Shown: positions 1 through 6,490, counted from the first letter of the stretch. The stretch: 7,313 nt of DNA from JACRBK01 sp964427955 (GCA_964427955.1 CAYRWY010000305.1:1-7313); one strand, 5' to 3'. A program made the numbers and translations. Notes: generated by a model from the letters alone, not told the origin.

Positions 1-1
1 T

Positions 2-442
2 CTAGACTTTTACATGTTTTACGTCTTGCTGGTTTTAAAATCTCCTAACATTAGCCCCAATATTCACATGAAGACATCCACATTCGTAAAAACTCTCTCT
101 GGATTAGAAAAAGAGCCGTTTAAGGAAAAGGCCAAAACAATATTAACTATATTTCAAAAATATGCGGCTAAGGGGGAATGGATACAGTTACTTAAAGAAC
201 TACGTGACAAAATTGCACACCAAGATGTGCTAACGTCTAGCTTTGGAAGCAAAGAAAAAATCGCTTCTATGGGTGGTGGCCCTGTTGTATTTAACTGGCC
301 TACCATACAAGGTAGGACCTATGACCGTTTGTGCCAAGATTTTGAGAATGGAATATTTATCTTGATTTATGATACTTTCCCTATTTTGTTTGACATAGAA
401 TGGAAACCTGGTCCTTATATTCCTGGAATGTTTGGTGAATAA
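2..442 (+). CDS. HEPN-like domain protein, C-terminal part (5' end outside window)
   Basis: The frame is open to the left edge, so this is probably the 3' part of a longer gene; the first in-frame ATG is at 14 and another is at 68. It stops with TAA at 440-442. Counting from the ATG at 14, LRDKIAHQ at residues 63-70 contains R64-x4-H69, the R-x4-6-H signature of HEPN domains, many of which are RNases in toxin-antitoxin, abortive-infection and other defence systems. A lysine-rich helical stretch (about 25-70) precedes the motif, and a hydrophobic, aromatic stretch (GIFILIYDTFPILFDIEW, about 113-130) follows it. The DNA is about 35-40% GC with A/T-ending codons, unlike the next gene, which suggests horizontal acquisition. 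The HEPN call rests on one short motif plus the helical context; no specific family is recognised, and RNase activity is inference. Confidence 0.55.
   Translation, partial: LDFYMFYVLLVLKSPNISPNIHMKTSTFVKTLSGLEKEPFKEKAKTILTIFQKYAAKGEWIQLLKELRDKIAHQDVLTSSFGSKEKIASMGGGPVVFNWPTIQGRTYDRLCQDFENGIFILIYDTFPILFDIEWKPGPYIPGMFGE
390..422 (+). promoter_or_regulatory. possible sigma70-type promoter for the sugar operon
   Basis: A perfect TTGACA hexamer lies at 390-395 inside the end of the HEPN-like gene. TATATT, five of six to the -10 consensus, lies at 417-422, but the spacing of 21 bp is longer than the usual 16-18. TTATAT at 415-420 gives 19 bp with a poorer match. The dehydratase start at 467 is suitably placed downstream. 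AT-rich DNA produces such matches by chance, so this is only a candidate. Confidence 0.2.
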
Positions 443-466
443 ATCATCTCGATTGGAAAAAACGCT

Positions 467-1450
467 ATGAGTTCTACTCACGCCCTCGTCACCGGCGCTG
501 CCGGGTTCATCGGCAGCCACCTGGTTGAATTCCTGGTGCAACAGGGAGTGCAGGTCCGGGCTTTCGTGCGCTACAACGCCGGGCACCGGGCCGGGAACCT
601 CAGCCTGCTACCGCCCGACGTCCGCGCTAACGTCGAGCTGTATTTCGGCGATCTGCGCGACGTGGAAGCGGTCGCCCAGGCCGTGCGCGGCGTAGACCAG
701 ATTTACCACCTCGGCGCGGTGATCACGATCCCCTATTCGTACCAGCACCCGCGCGAAGTGACCGAGGTCAACGTCACCGGGACGCTCAACGTCCTGACCG
801 CCGCCCGCGATCAGGGCACGCCGCACGTGATGGTCACCTCCACCAGCGAGGTTTACGGCTCGGCGCAGTACGAACCCATCGACGAAAAACATCCGCTGCA
901 TCCCCAGTCGCCCTACGCCGCCTCGAAGGTCGCCGCCGATGCGCTGGCGATCAGCTTCCACGCGGCATACGGCCTGCCGGTGCGCATCATCCGCCCCTTC
1001 AACACCTTCGGCCCGCGCCAGAGCGCCCGCGCCGTGATCCCGGCCATCATCAGCCAGGCGCTCACACGTGACGTGGTCAAGCTGGGCGCGCTGCATCCCA
1101 CCCGCGACCTGACCTACGTGGGCGACACCGTGCGCGGCTTCTGGCTGTCGTCCCAGACCGAGGCGGGGATCGGGCGTCCGCTCAACCTGGGCACGGGGCG
1201 GTCGATCACCATCGGCGAGCTGGCCAAACTGGCGATCACGCTGACCGGGCGCCAGGTCGAGATCGTCACCGACGCGCAGCGCATCCGGCCCGACGCCAGC
1301 GAGGTCACGCGCCTGCGCTCGGATTATGCCCTGGCCAAAGACTTGATGGGCTGGGAGCCGCAGGTCTCGCTCGAAGAGGGCCTGCGCCGCACCATCGTCT
1401 GGATCGGGGAGCACCTCGACCAGTTCGACCCGGAACGCTACGCCTTCTAG
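467..1450 (+). CDS. LegB-like NAD-dependent 4,6-dehydratase (extended SDR)
   Basis: 327 aa, a normal length for an extended short-chain dehydrogenase/reductase acting on nucleotide sugars. The Rossmann motif GAAGFIG is at 10-16. The catalytic Tyr-x3-Lys is Y150/K154 (SPYAASK). TSTSEVYG at 124-131 carries the active-site Thr and Glu, with Ser127 where RmlB-type 4,6-dehydratases have Asp. Segments such as IPYSY (88-92), RPFNTFGPRQSARAVIP (176-192) and the TRDLTYVGDTVRGF stretch (212-225) resemble the LegB clade, which converts a nucleotide-linked GlcNAc to the 4-keto-6-deoxy sugar in legionaminic-acid-type pathways. The protein is cytosolic. The ATG at 467 has a weak GGAAA upstream and lies 24 bp after the AT-rich gene. 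The next gene starts 5 bp after its stop, so the two are probably co-transcribed. Other leg genes (aminotransferase, NeuB-like synthase) are absent here, so the final sugar is unknown. A UDP-sugar epimerase is the main alternative. Confidence 0.85.
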   Translation: MSSTHALVTGAAGFIGSHLVEFLVQQGVQVRAFVRYNAGHRAGNLSLLPPDVRANVELYFGDLRDVEAVAQAVRGVDQIYHLGAVITIPYSYQHPREVTEVNVTGTLNVLTAARDQGTPHVMVTSTSEVYGSAQYEPIDEKHPLHPQSPYAASKVAADALAISFHAAYGLPVRIIRPFNTFGPRQSARAVIPAIISQALTRDVVKLGALHPTRDLTYVGDTVRGFWLSSQTEAGIGRPLNLGTGRSITIGELAKLAITLTGRQVEIVTDAQRIRPDASEVTRLRSDYALAKDLMGWEPQVSLEEGLRRTIVWIGEHLDQFDPERYAF

Positions 1451-1455
1451 ACGCC

Positions 1456-2601
1456 ATGAAACGTAACCTCCTCTTCATCTCAGCCTATACCGGCCTGGGC
1501 GGCGGCGAAAGCGTCCAGTTGAACCTGATGGGCGCGCTCGATCCGGATCGCTATGCGCTGCACCTGCTCTGCCCACGCGATGGGCAGTTCCCCGAAGCCG
1601 CCCGCGCCATCGGGGTCACCACGCACATCCTGCCTTACCGCGGGATCAATACCTGGTTCGTGCCCGCGATCTGGCAGCGCTTCCCGATCAACCGCCGCAT
1701 GGCCGATCTCGCCCGCCGGTTGGAGATTCACGCCATCCACAGCGATTACCACTCGCTGCCGTTCGCCGCGTCCGCCGCGCGCGCTAACCGGATTCCGGTG
1801 CTGTGGAACGCGATGGGCTGGTGGTTCCCGGCCAAGCCCTGGCAGCGATCCTTTTTCCGCCAGCAGGTGACGCAGATCATCGCCATCACGCAGGCGGTGC
1901 GCGACCGCTGGCTGGCGGCGTCCGGCCACTTCATGCCGCCCGGCGCGATCCGGATCGTCGTGCCCGGCGTGGACCCGGATCACTTCCAGCCGGGGATCGA
2001 TGGATCGCCGGTGCGGGCGAAATTGGGGATCGGGCCGGATGTGCCGCTGGTCGCCATGATCGCGCGCTTCCAGCACGTCAAGGGCCACGACATCTTCCAG
2101 GCGATGGCGCAGCGTATCCACGCCCAGATGCCCGGCGCGCGTTTCGCCGTAGCCGGGGAGAATGTGTTCCAGGTGTCGAAAGACGAAACCTACAAGCGCG
2201 ACATCCTGGCCGCCGGACAAAATGATCCGGTCCTGCGCGAGTGCCTGACCTACCTGGGCTTCTGGGAGGACGTGCGCGAAGTCGTCGCCGCGGCGGACGT
2301 GATCGTCTGCCCGTCGCGCTTCGAGTCGCTCGGCATGGGCCACCTGGAAAGCATGGCGATGGCCCGCCCGGTGGTGAGCATGAACAACGGCGGCCCGGCA
2401 GAAACGGTGATCGATGGCGAAACCGGCTATCTCGTCCCGCCCGAAGCGCCGGACGCCCTGGCGACGCGCGTGCTGGCCCTGCTGCGCGATCCGGCCCTGC
2501 GCAAGCACCTGGGGCAAAATGGGCGGGCGCACGTGCTGGCGCACTTCACGGCAGCCGGGTACGCCGCCCAGGTTTCACAAGTTATCGAAAGTTTGCTATA
2601 A
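1456..2601 (+). CDS. glycosyltransferase family 4 protein
   Basis: 381 aa with a GT-B layout. The N-terminal acceptor domain begins LLFISAYTGLGGGE, a glycine-rich first loop typical of GT4 enzymes. The C-terminal donor domain includes ARFQHVKG (203-210; R204 and K209 in the usual nucleotide-sugar phosphate-binding positions), GEN at 234-236, and the E-x7-E motif E290...E298 in the stretch SRFESLGMGHLESMAMARP, followed by GGPAETVIDGETGYLVPP (312-329). This is a retaining transferase using an activated sugar, probably at the cytoplasmic face of the membrane; no signal peptide or membrane segment is evident. It starts 5 bp after the dehydratase stop with no clear Shine-Dalgarno sequence, which suggests translational coupling. 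Its place in the cluster implies surface-glycan assembly. Donor and acceptor cannot be read from sequence. Confidence 0.9.
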   Translation: MKRNLLFISAYTGLGGGESVQLNLMGALDPDRYALHLLCPRDGQFPEAARAIGVTTHILPYRGINTWFVPAIWQRFPINRRMADLARRLEIHAIHSDYHSLPFAASAARANRIPVLWNAMGWWFPAKPWQRSFFRQQVTQIIAITQAVRDRWLAASGHFMPPGAIRIVVPGVDPDHFQPGIDGSPVRAKLGIGPDVPLVAMIARFQHVKGHDIFQAMAQRIHAQMPGARFAVAGENVFQVSKDETYKRDILAAGQNDPVLRECLTYLGFWEDVREVVAAADVIVCPSRFESLGMGHLESMAMARPVVSMNNGGPAETVIDGETGYLVPPEAPDALATRVLALLRDPALRKHLGQNGRAHVLAHFTAAGYAAQVSQVIESLL

Positions 2602-2602
2602 A

Positions 2603-2634
2603 TAGGGCACTGTCCCTGTGAAGTGTGGTCCCTA
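2603..2634 (+). promoter_or_regulatory. short inverted and direct repeats over the start of the next gene
   Basis: The 32-bp gap between the two glycosyltransferase genes can fold. TAGGG (2603-2607) and CACT (2608-2611) pair with CCCTA (2630-2634) and AGTG (2622-2625), leaving a 10-nt loop and a 4-nt bulge. GTCCCTGTG (2612-2620) recurs as GTCCCTATG (2628-2636), one mismatch, 16 bp apart. The fold would include the first base of the ATG at 2634. It may modulate translation, be a remnant of a small dispersed repeat, or be chance. Confidence 0.3.
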
Positions 2635-3857
2635 TGGATGTCCTGCTGATCTCTCGCTGTCCGCCGTTCCCGCTCTATCGCGGTGACCGGCTGATCCCGT
2701 ATCACCTCGCCCACGAGTTATCCGCGCGGCGCTACCAGATCGACCTGCTGGCGTTTTACGACCAACCGGCGGATATTGCCGACGTGCCGCGCTATCAAAA
2801 CCTGTTCCGCAGCGTGACCCTGATCCGCGAGCCGCGCCGCTCGCCGCTGAGCTACTTCCAGCGCGCCCGCCAGGCCAACGCCCGTTTTCCGCGCTCGGCG
2901 GAACAAAGCTGGTCGCCCGCCATGTGGCGCGCCATCGCGACGGCGCTGCAAGAACGCACCTACGACGTGGTACACCTGTTCGGCGGGGTGCAGGTCTACG
3001 AATACCTGCCGCTGGTGCGCCAGCTTCCCAACGTGATCGTGCCCTACGAGTCGTACAGCCTGTGGCTGGATCGCGCCGTGCAGGAGGATCGCAGTTGGCT
3101 GGGGCGCTGGGTCAAGGACTTCCAATACCGGATCGCCAGCGGGTACGAAAGCTGGATGTTCGAGGATTATGATCGGGTCGTGCTGCTGGCCGAACCCGAT
3201 GCCCGCGCGCTGAAAAGCCTCAACCCACGCACCCCGCTGGTGGTCATCCCCAACGGCGTGGACATGGACTACTTCACCCCGACCGGCTTCGAGCCGGAAG
3301 ACCCGGTGCTGATGTTCATCGGCAACTACGATTACCAGCCCAACCTGGACGCGGCGCTGCGCCTGGTGCGCGACATCTTCCCGCGCGTCAGGCAGGCGGT
3401 CCCCTCGGCGCGGCTGTACCTGGTCGGCGGGAATGCGCCCCCGGAGTTGTGCGCGTATGCCTCGGAGGCGGTCGAGATCACCGGGCGTGTGCCCGATACC
3501 CGGCCCTATTTCGAATTCTCGATGATCTTCGTCAGCCCACTGCGCTATGGGGCCGGGATCAAGAACAAGGTGCTCGAAGCGATGGCGATGGAAACACCCG
3601 TCGTCGCCACGCCGCTGAGCTGCGATGGCATCCCGGTCAGGCACGGCCAACACGTCCTGCTTGGTCAAACTGACGAAGATCTGGTGAACAGTATCTTCCA
3701 ACTGCTGCGCGAACCCCGGCTGCGGCTCAACCTGCGCCAGCATGGGCGGCGGCTGATCGAGCAGAGCTTCACCTGGCAGCGGGTGGCCGACCAGTACGAA
3801 GACCTCTACCAGCAGGTGATCAAAGAACGCGACGAGCGCGCCCGCGTCGGGCTGTAG
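2634..3857 (+). CDS. GT4-type glycosyltransferase, TIGR03087-like (Stp1) clade
   Basis: 407 aa from the ATG at 2634. A GTG at 2625 would add three residues (M-V-P), but MDVLLISRCPPFPLYRGDR is the expected family start, and neither start has a clear ribosome-binding site. The GT-B fold shows the N-terminal loop PPFPLYRGDR (10-19), IPNGVDMDYF (205-214), the donor-domain strand MFIGNYDYQPNLDAAL (227-242), LYLVGGN (261-267), ITGRVPDTRPYF (282-293) and GIKNKVLEAMAMETPVVAT (308-326). These resemble TIGR03087, sugar transferases associated with PEP-CTERM/EpsH exosortase-type loci. Only the second Glu (E315) of the GT4 E-x7-E motif is present; the first position is A307, as I recall for this clade. 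No exosortase or PEP-CTERM gene is in the window. It lies 32 bp after the preceding transferase on the same strand and is probably the last gene of the glycan unit. Substrates are unknown. Confidence 0.85.
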   Translation: MDVLLISRCPPFPLYRGDRLIPYHLAHELSARRYQIDLLAFYDQPADIADVPRYQNLFRSVTLIREPRRSPLSYFQRARQANARFPRSAEQSWSPAMWRAIATALQERTYDVVHLFGGVQVYEYLPLVRQLPNVIVPYESYSLWLDRAVQEDRSWLGRWVKDFQYRIASGYESWMFEDYDRVVLLAEPDARALKSLNPRTPLVVIPNGVDMDYFTPTGFEPEDPVLMFIGNYDYQPNLDAALRLVRDIFPRVRQAVPSARLYLVGGNAPPELCAYASEAVEITGRVPDTRPYFEFSMIFVSPLRYGAGIKNKVLEAMAMETPVVATPLSCDGIPVRHGQHVLLGQTDEDLVNSIFQLLREPRLRLNLRQHGRRLIEQSFTWQRVADQYEDLYQQVIKERDERARVGL

Positions 3858-3862
3858 CCCTA

Positions 3863-3897
3863 TTGGCCCCATTTGGCCCTATACGTGGTATCATGGT
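3863..3897 (+). promoter_or_regulatory. candidate operator: TTGGCCC direct repeats upstream of the PdxR-like gene
   Basis: The 58-bp gap before the regulator holds TTGGCCC at 3863-3869 and again at 3873-3879, a 10-bp offset, so both copies face the same side of the helix. Two further TGGT motifs follow at 3886-3889 and 3894-3897. MocR/PdxR regulators are known to bind pairs of direct repeats near their own and target promoters, so this is a plausible autoregulatory site. No well-spaced -35/-10 pair is obvious; TATCAT at 3889-3894 is the best -10-like hexamer. The role is inferred from position and spacing. Confidence 0.4.
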
Positions 3898-3915
3898 CCT
3901 GTTAGGATTGGGATT

Positions 3916-5400
3916 ATGATAAACGCGGTGATGGAAATTCCCCTGTTCAAAGACTCGGTGGAGCCGATCTACCAGCAGTTGGCCCAGCATTTCCGGCTCC
4001 AGATCGAGAGCGGGCGCATGGCCCCTGGTGATCGCCTGCCGCCGACGCGCGACCTGGCCCGGCAGTTGAGCGTCGCCCGGATCAGTGTCGTCAACGCTTA
4101 CGCGCAGTTGCAGGCCGAGGGCTTGATCGCCGCCCACGCGGGCCGCGGCACGTTCGTGACCGGCGGGCGTTCGCATTCCAGCGGCGTGGGATCGGCCTGG
4201 CCGCCGCCCGGCGCGATCAACATCAGTATGCGCGAAATGACGCGCCTGGCCCGCCAGCCCGGCGTGATCGCCTTCAGCGGCGGCGCACCGCCGGAGGAAT
4301 TTTTGCCGGTGGAAGCGCTGCGCAATGCCATCAATACCGTGCTGGACCGCGACGGCGCGTCCGCCGTGACGTATGAGGAGTCCGAGGGGTATCCCCCGCT
4401 GCGGGCCGACATCTGCGAGTACGTCGCGTCGATGGGCATCCAGGCGCATCCCGACGAGGTGTTGATCACCGGCGGCGCGCAGCAGGCGCTCGACCTGGTC
4501 GTGCAAACGCTGCTGAGCGAAGGCGACCGGCTGTTGGTCAGCAATCCCACCTACCTGGGGCTGCTCGACATCGCCCACGTGCACCGCGTGATCCCGGTGG
4601 GCATCCCGCTGGACGCGCAGGGAATGCGCATGGACCTGCTGGAAGACGCTATCCGCGAGCACCAGCCCGGCCTGATCTACGTCTCTCCCACGCACCACAA
4701 TCCCACCGGGGTGGTGATGCCGCTCTACCGGCGGCGGCAGTTGTTGATGCTGGCCAAACGCTACGGCGTCCCGATCCTGGAAGACGGCGTGTACCACGAA
4801 CTGAGCTACCGGGAGCCGCCGCCGCCGCCGCTCAAGGCGCTGGACGAGGATGGCGTCGTCCTGCACGCCAGCGGATTCTCCAAGATTCTGCTGCCCGGCA
4901 CGCGCACCGGCTACCTGATCGCGGACGGATCGCTGCGCGACCGGCTGGCGCGCGTGAAATATGCGGCGGACGTCTGCACGCCGGGGCTGAACCAGCGCGC
5001 CATGCACGTCTACCTGGCGAGCGGGGCGCTGATCGGCCACCTGAACCGCGTGCGCTCCGAGCTGCGGACGCGCTGTGCCGCCGCCTGCGCCGCCGCCCGG
5101 AAGTATCTGCCGCCCGGATCGGAATGGACCGAACCGACCGGCGGCCTGTACCTGTGGATCAAACTGCCGGACGATGGCCCCACCGCCGCCGAACTGTACG
5201 TGACGGCGATCCATCACGGCGTGGCGTATGCTATCGGCACCCTGTTCCACACTGATGGCAGCGGCAACCGGCACATCCGGCTGAATTTCGCGGCCCATTC
5301 CCCGGCCCGACTTGAAGAAGGCTTCAAACGGTTGAATGCAGCGTGGCTGGCCTGGCAGGACACGTACCGTCCTTCCGTGCACCGCGCCCCGATTCTGTAA
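3916..5400 (+). CDS. pdxR: PdxR-like MocR-family regulator (GntR HTH fused to aminotransferase-like domain)
   Basis: 494 aa, the usual MocR size. The N-terminal GntR winged helix spans about 15-82 (PIYQQLAQHFRLQIESG, then PPTRDLARQLSVAR and the GRGTFV wing end). After a linker, a fold-type I aminotransferase domain (about 115-480) keeps the PLP-site residues: HNPTG with N262, D290 and Y293 in ILEDGVYHE, the Schiff-base lysine K323 in SGFSK, R330, and R455 in HIRLNF for the substrate carboxylate. Such proteins sense PLP and control pyridoxal phosphate synthesis. The neighbour pdxS, 22 bp downstream, makes that role likely here. AGGA at 3904-3907 sits 8 nt before the ATG at 3916 and supports this start. 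PPPPPL at 301-306 comes from a short CCG run. Because the catalytic residues are intact, a plain aminotransferase role cannot be excluded, but the HTH and context favour a regulator. The gene is probably co-transcribed with pdxS. Confidence 0.8.
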   Translation: MINAVMEIPLFKDSVEPIYQQLAQHFRLQIESGRMAPGDRLPPTRDLARQLSVARISVVNAYAQLQAEGLIAAHAGRGTFVTGGRSHSSGVGSAWPPPGAINISMREMTRLARQPGVIAFSGGAPPEEFLPVEALRNAINTVLDRDGASAVTYEESEGYPPLRADICEYVASMGIQAHPDEVLITGGAQQALDLVVQTLLSEGDRLLVSNPTYLGLLDIAHVHRVIPVGIPLDAQGMRMDLLEDAIREHQPGLIYVSPTHHNPTGVVMPLYRRRQLLMLAKRYGVPILEDGVYHELSYREPPPPPLKALDEDGVVLHASGFSKILLPGTRTGYLIADGSLRDRLARVKYAADVCTPGLNQRAMHVYLASGALIGHLNRVRSELRTRCAAACAAARKYLPPGSEWTEPTGGLYLWIKLPDDGPTAAELYVTAIHHGVAYAIGTLFHTDGSGNRHIRLNFAAHSPARLEEGFKRLNAAWLAWQDTYRPSVHRAPIL

Positions 5401-5405
5401 CGTTC

Positions 5406-5413
5406 TTGAGGAG
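5406..5413 (+). promoter_or_regulatory. strong ribosome binding site fixing the pdxS start
   Basis: TTGAGGAG at 5406-5413 is the best Shine-Dalgarno match near any start in the window. It abuts an in-frame ATG at 5414, which is too close to use, and lies 9 nt before the ATG at 5423. The start M-A-N-D-T at 5423 is therefore preferred over the one adding M-F-Y and over starts inside the regulator gene. Confidence 0.8.
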
Positions 5414-5422
5414 ATGTTTTAC

Positions 5423-6343
5423 ATGGCAAACGACACAAATCCCACGACCTCCAACAACGGCGCGCAAAAAGGGACCGAAACCCTGAAGCGCGGCCTGGCG
5501 CAAATGCTCAAAGGCGGCGTGATCATGGACGTGGTGACCCCCGAACACGCCCGGATCGCCGAAGAGGCGGGCGCGGTGGCGGTGATGGCGCTCGAGCGCG
5601 TGCCGGCGGACATCCGCGCCCAGGGCGGCGTGGCCCGCATGAGCGATCCCGACCTGATCGAGTCAATCATGGAGTCGGTGACGATCCCGGTCATGGCGAA
5701 ATGCCGCATCGGGCACTTCGTCGAAGCGCAGATTTTGGAAGCCATCGGGATCGACTACATCGACGAGAGCGAAGTCCTGACGCCCGCCGACGAGCAGTTC
5801 CACATCGACAAGCACGAGTTCAAAGTCCCGTTCGTGTGCGGCTGCCGCAACCTGGGTGAAGCCCTGCGCCGCATCGGCGAAGGCGCGGCCATGATCCGCA
5901 CCAAAGGCGAAGCCGGGACCGGGGATGTGGTCGAGGCCGTGCGCCATGCCCGCTCGGTGCTGGGCGAAATCCGCCGCTTGCAGGCGATGCGCACTGACGA
6001 GATGATGGCCTTCGCCAAAGAGATCGGCGCGCCCTACGACCTGGTGCGCGAAACGGCGGAACTCGGACGCCTGCCGGTCGTCAACTTCGCGGCGGGCGGG
6101 GTCGCCACCCCGGCGGATGCCGCACTGATGATGCAGCTCGGCGTGGATGGCGTCTTCGTCGGATCGGGCATCTTCAAGAGCGGCGATCCGGCCAAGCGCG
6201 CCAAAGCCATCGTCGAGGCGACGACCCACTTCAACGATCCTGCCATTCTGGCCGCGGTCAGCCGTAATTTGGGCGAAGCGATGGTGGGGATCGGCGTCAC
6301 CACCATGCCGACGGAAGAACGCATCGCCGGGCGCGGGTGGTAA
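5423..6343 (+). CDS. pdxS: pyridoxal 5'-phosphate synthase subunit PdxS
   Basis: 306 aa. PdxS forms PLP from ribose 5-phosphate (or ribulose 5-phosphate), glyceraldehyde 3-phosphate and ammonia in the DXP-independent vitamin B6 pathway. It is a cytosolic (beta/alpha)8 barrel that usually assembles as a dodecamer decorated with PdxT glutaminase. Family landmarks are GGVIMDVV with the conserved Asp at D36, MAKCRIGHFVEAQILEAIG with the ribose-phosphate Schiff-base lysine K93, ESEVLTPADE (116-124), VCGCRNLGEALRRI (138-151), RTKGEAGTG with the second lysine K161, and the phosphate-binding stretches NFAAGGVATPADAA (221-234) and GVFVGSGIF (243-251). The N-terminus has about 18 extra polar residues before the usual GTETLKRGLAQM start, and the residue after K93 is Cys94 rather than the more common Ala. 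It follows the PdxR-like gene by 22 bp with a strong RBS. pdxT is not downstream; a terminator-like hairpin follows instead. Confidence 0.97.
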   Translation: MANDTNPTTSNNGAQKGTETLKRGLAQMLKGGVIMDVVTPEHARIAEEAGAVAVMALERVPADIRAQGGVARMSDPDLIESIMESVTIPVMAKCRIGHFVEAQILEAIGIDYIDESEVLTPADEQFHIDKHEFKVPFVCGCRNLGEALRRIGEGAAMIRTKGEAGTGDVVEAVRHARSVLGEIRRLQAMRTDEMMAFAKEIGAPYDLVRETAELGRLPVVNFAAGGVATPADAALMMQLGVDGVFVGSGIFKSGDPAKRAKAIVEATTHFNDPAILAAVSRNLGEAMVGIGVTTMPTEERIAGRGW

Positions 6344-6363
6344 TCGCTCAAGTGTGATCTGAG

Positions 6364-6399
6364 ACGAGGGGGTCGGCGGGAGTCCACCGATCCCCTCGT
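6364..6399. terminator. terminator-like hairpin between convergent units
   Basis: A 16-position stem pairs 6364-6379 (ACGAGGGGGTCGGCGG) with 6384-6399 (CCACCGATCCCCTCGT) around a 4-nt loop GAGT. It has one G-U pair (6372/6391) and one C-A mismatch (6377/6386). It starts 20 bp after the pdxS stop. It also sits immediately after the TAA at 6403-6401 that closes the readable minus-strand tail, so it may serve both directions. The sequence after it on the plus strand (GTGTTATGAG) lacks a real U tract, so termination may be weak or factor-assisted. Confidence 0.65.
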
Positions 6400-6400
6400 G

Positions 6401-6490
6401 TTATGAGAAAAAATCGCCCCAACGGAAGGTTTCGTCCAACAATTTATCGCGGATGCCCTCGAAAACTGCCTTCGCTGTCTTATCCCCTAC
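6401..6490 (-). pseudogene. displaced C-terminal tail of the immunity-like gene
   Basis: Just past the TAA at 6482-6480, the neighbouring minus-strand frame continues without a stop and reads VGDKTAKAVFEGIRDKLL followed by DETFRWGDFFS, ending with TAA at 6403-6401. It has no ATG of its own, looks like ordinary helical protein sequence, and its stop lies directly at the base of the 6364-6399 hairpin. A single base change in length between about 6484 and 6494, where runs GGG and GGGG occur on the minus strand, would join it to the gene above and give a protein of about 185 aa. This could be a true mutation, a sequencing error in the G runs, or less likely a programmed +1 shift. Confidence 0.55.

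Noticed and set aside
1..6. TCTAGA (XbaI recognition sequence) exactly at the window start, suggesting a cloning junction
   Set aside because: A single hexamer at an arbitrary window boundary is not evidence; the reading frame continues naturally through it.
608..1414. 268-codon minus-strand open frame opposite the dehydratase gene
   Set aside because: Contained within the dehydratase gene, with Asp/Gly/Arg/His-rich filler sequence.
1480..2544. 354-codon minus-strand open frame opposite the first glycosyltransferase gene
   Set aside because: Shadow of third-position GC bias; no domain or ribosome-binding site.
2718..3872. 384-codon minus-strand open frame opposite the second glycosyltransferase gene
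   Set aside because: Same low-complexity composition and no motif; the plus-strand frame carries clear GT4 motifs.
4810..4832. CCG run encoding PPPPPL in the PdxR-like protein, considered as a repeat tract
   Set aside because: Only about five units, in frame, in a loop-like region of the aminotransferase domain; not a meaningful repeat.
3820..5382. 520-codon open frame on the minus strand opposite the PdxR-like gene
   Set aside because: It is rich in Arg, His, Gly and Ala with no recognisable domain, and lies wholly opposite a well-supported gene. It is the mirror frame of GC-rich codon usage.
6344..6480. Possible riboswitch, small RNA or tRNA in the convergent intergenic region
   Set aside because: Only the simple terminator-like hairpin is found; no cloverleaf or known riboswitch core is visible, and the rest is explained by the coding tail on the minus strand.
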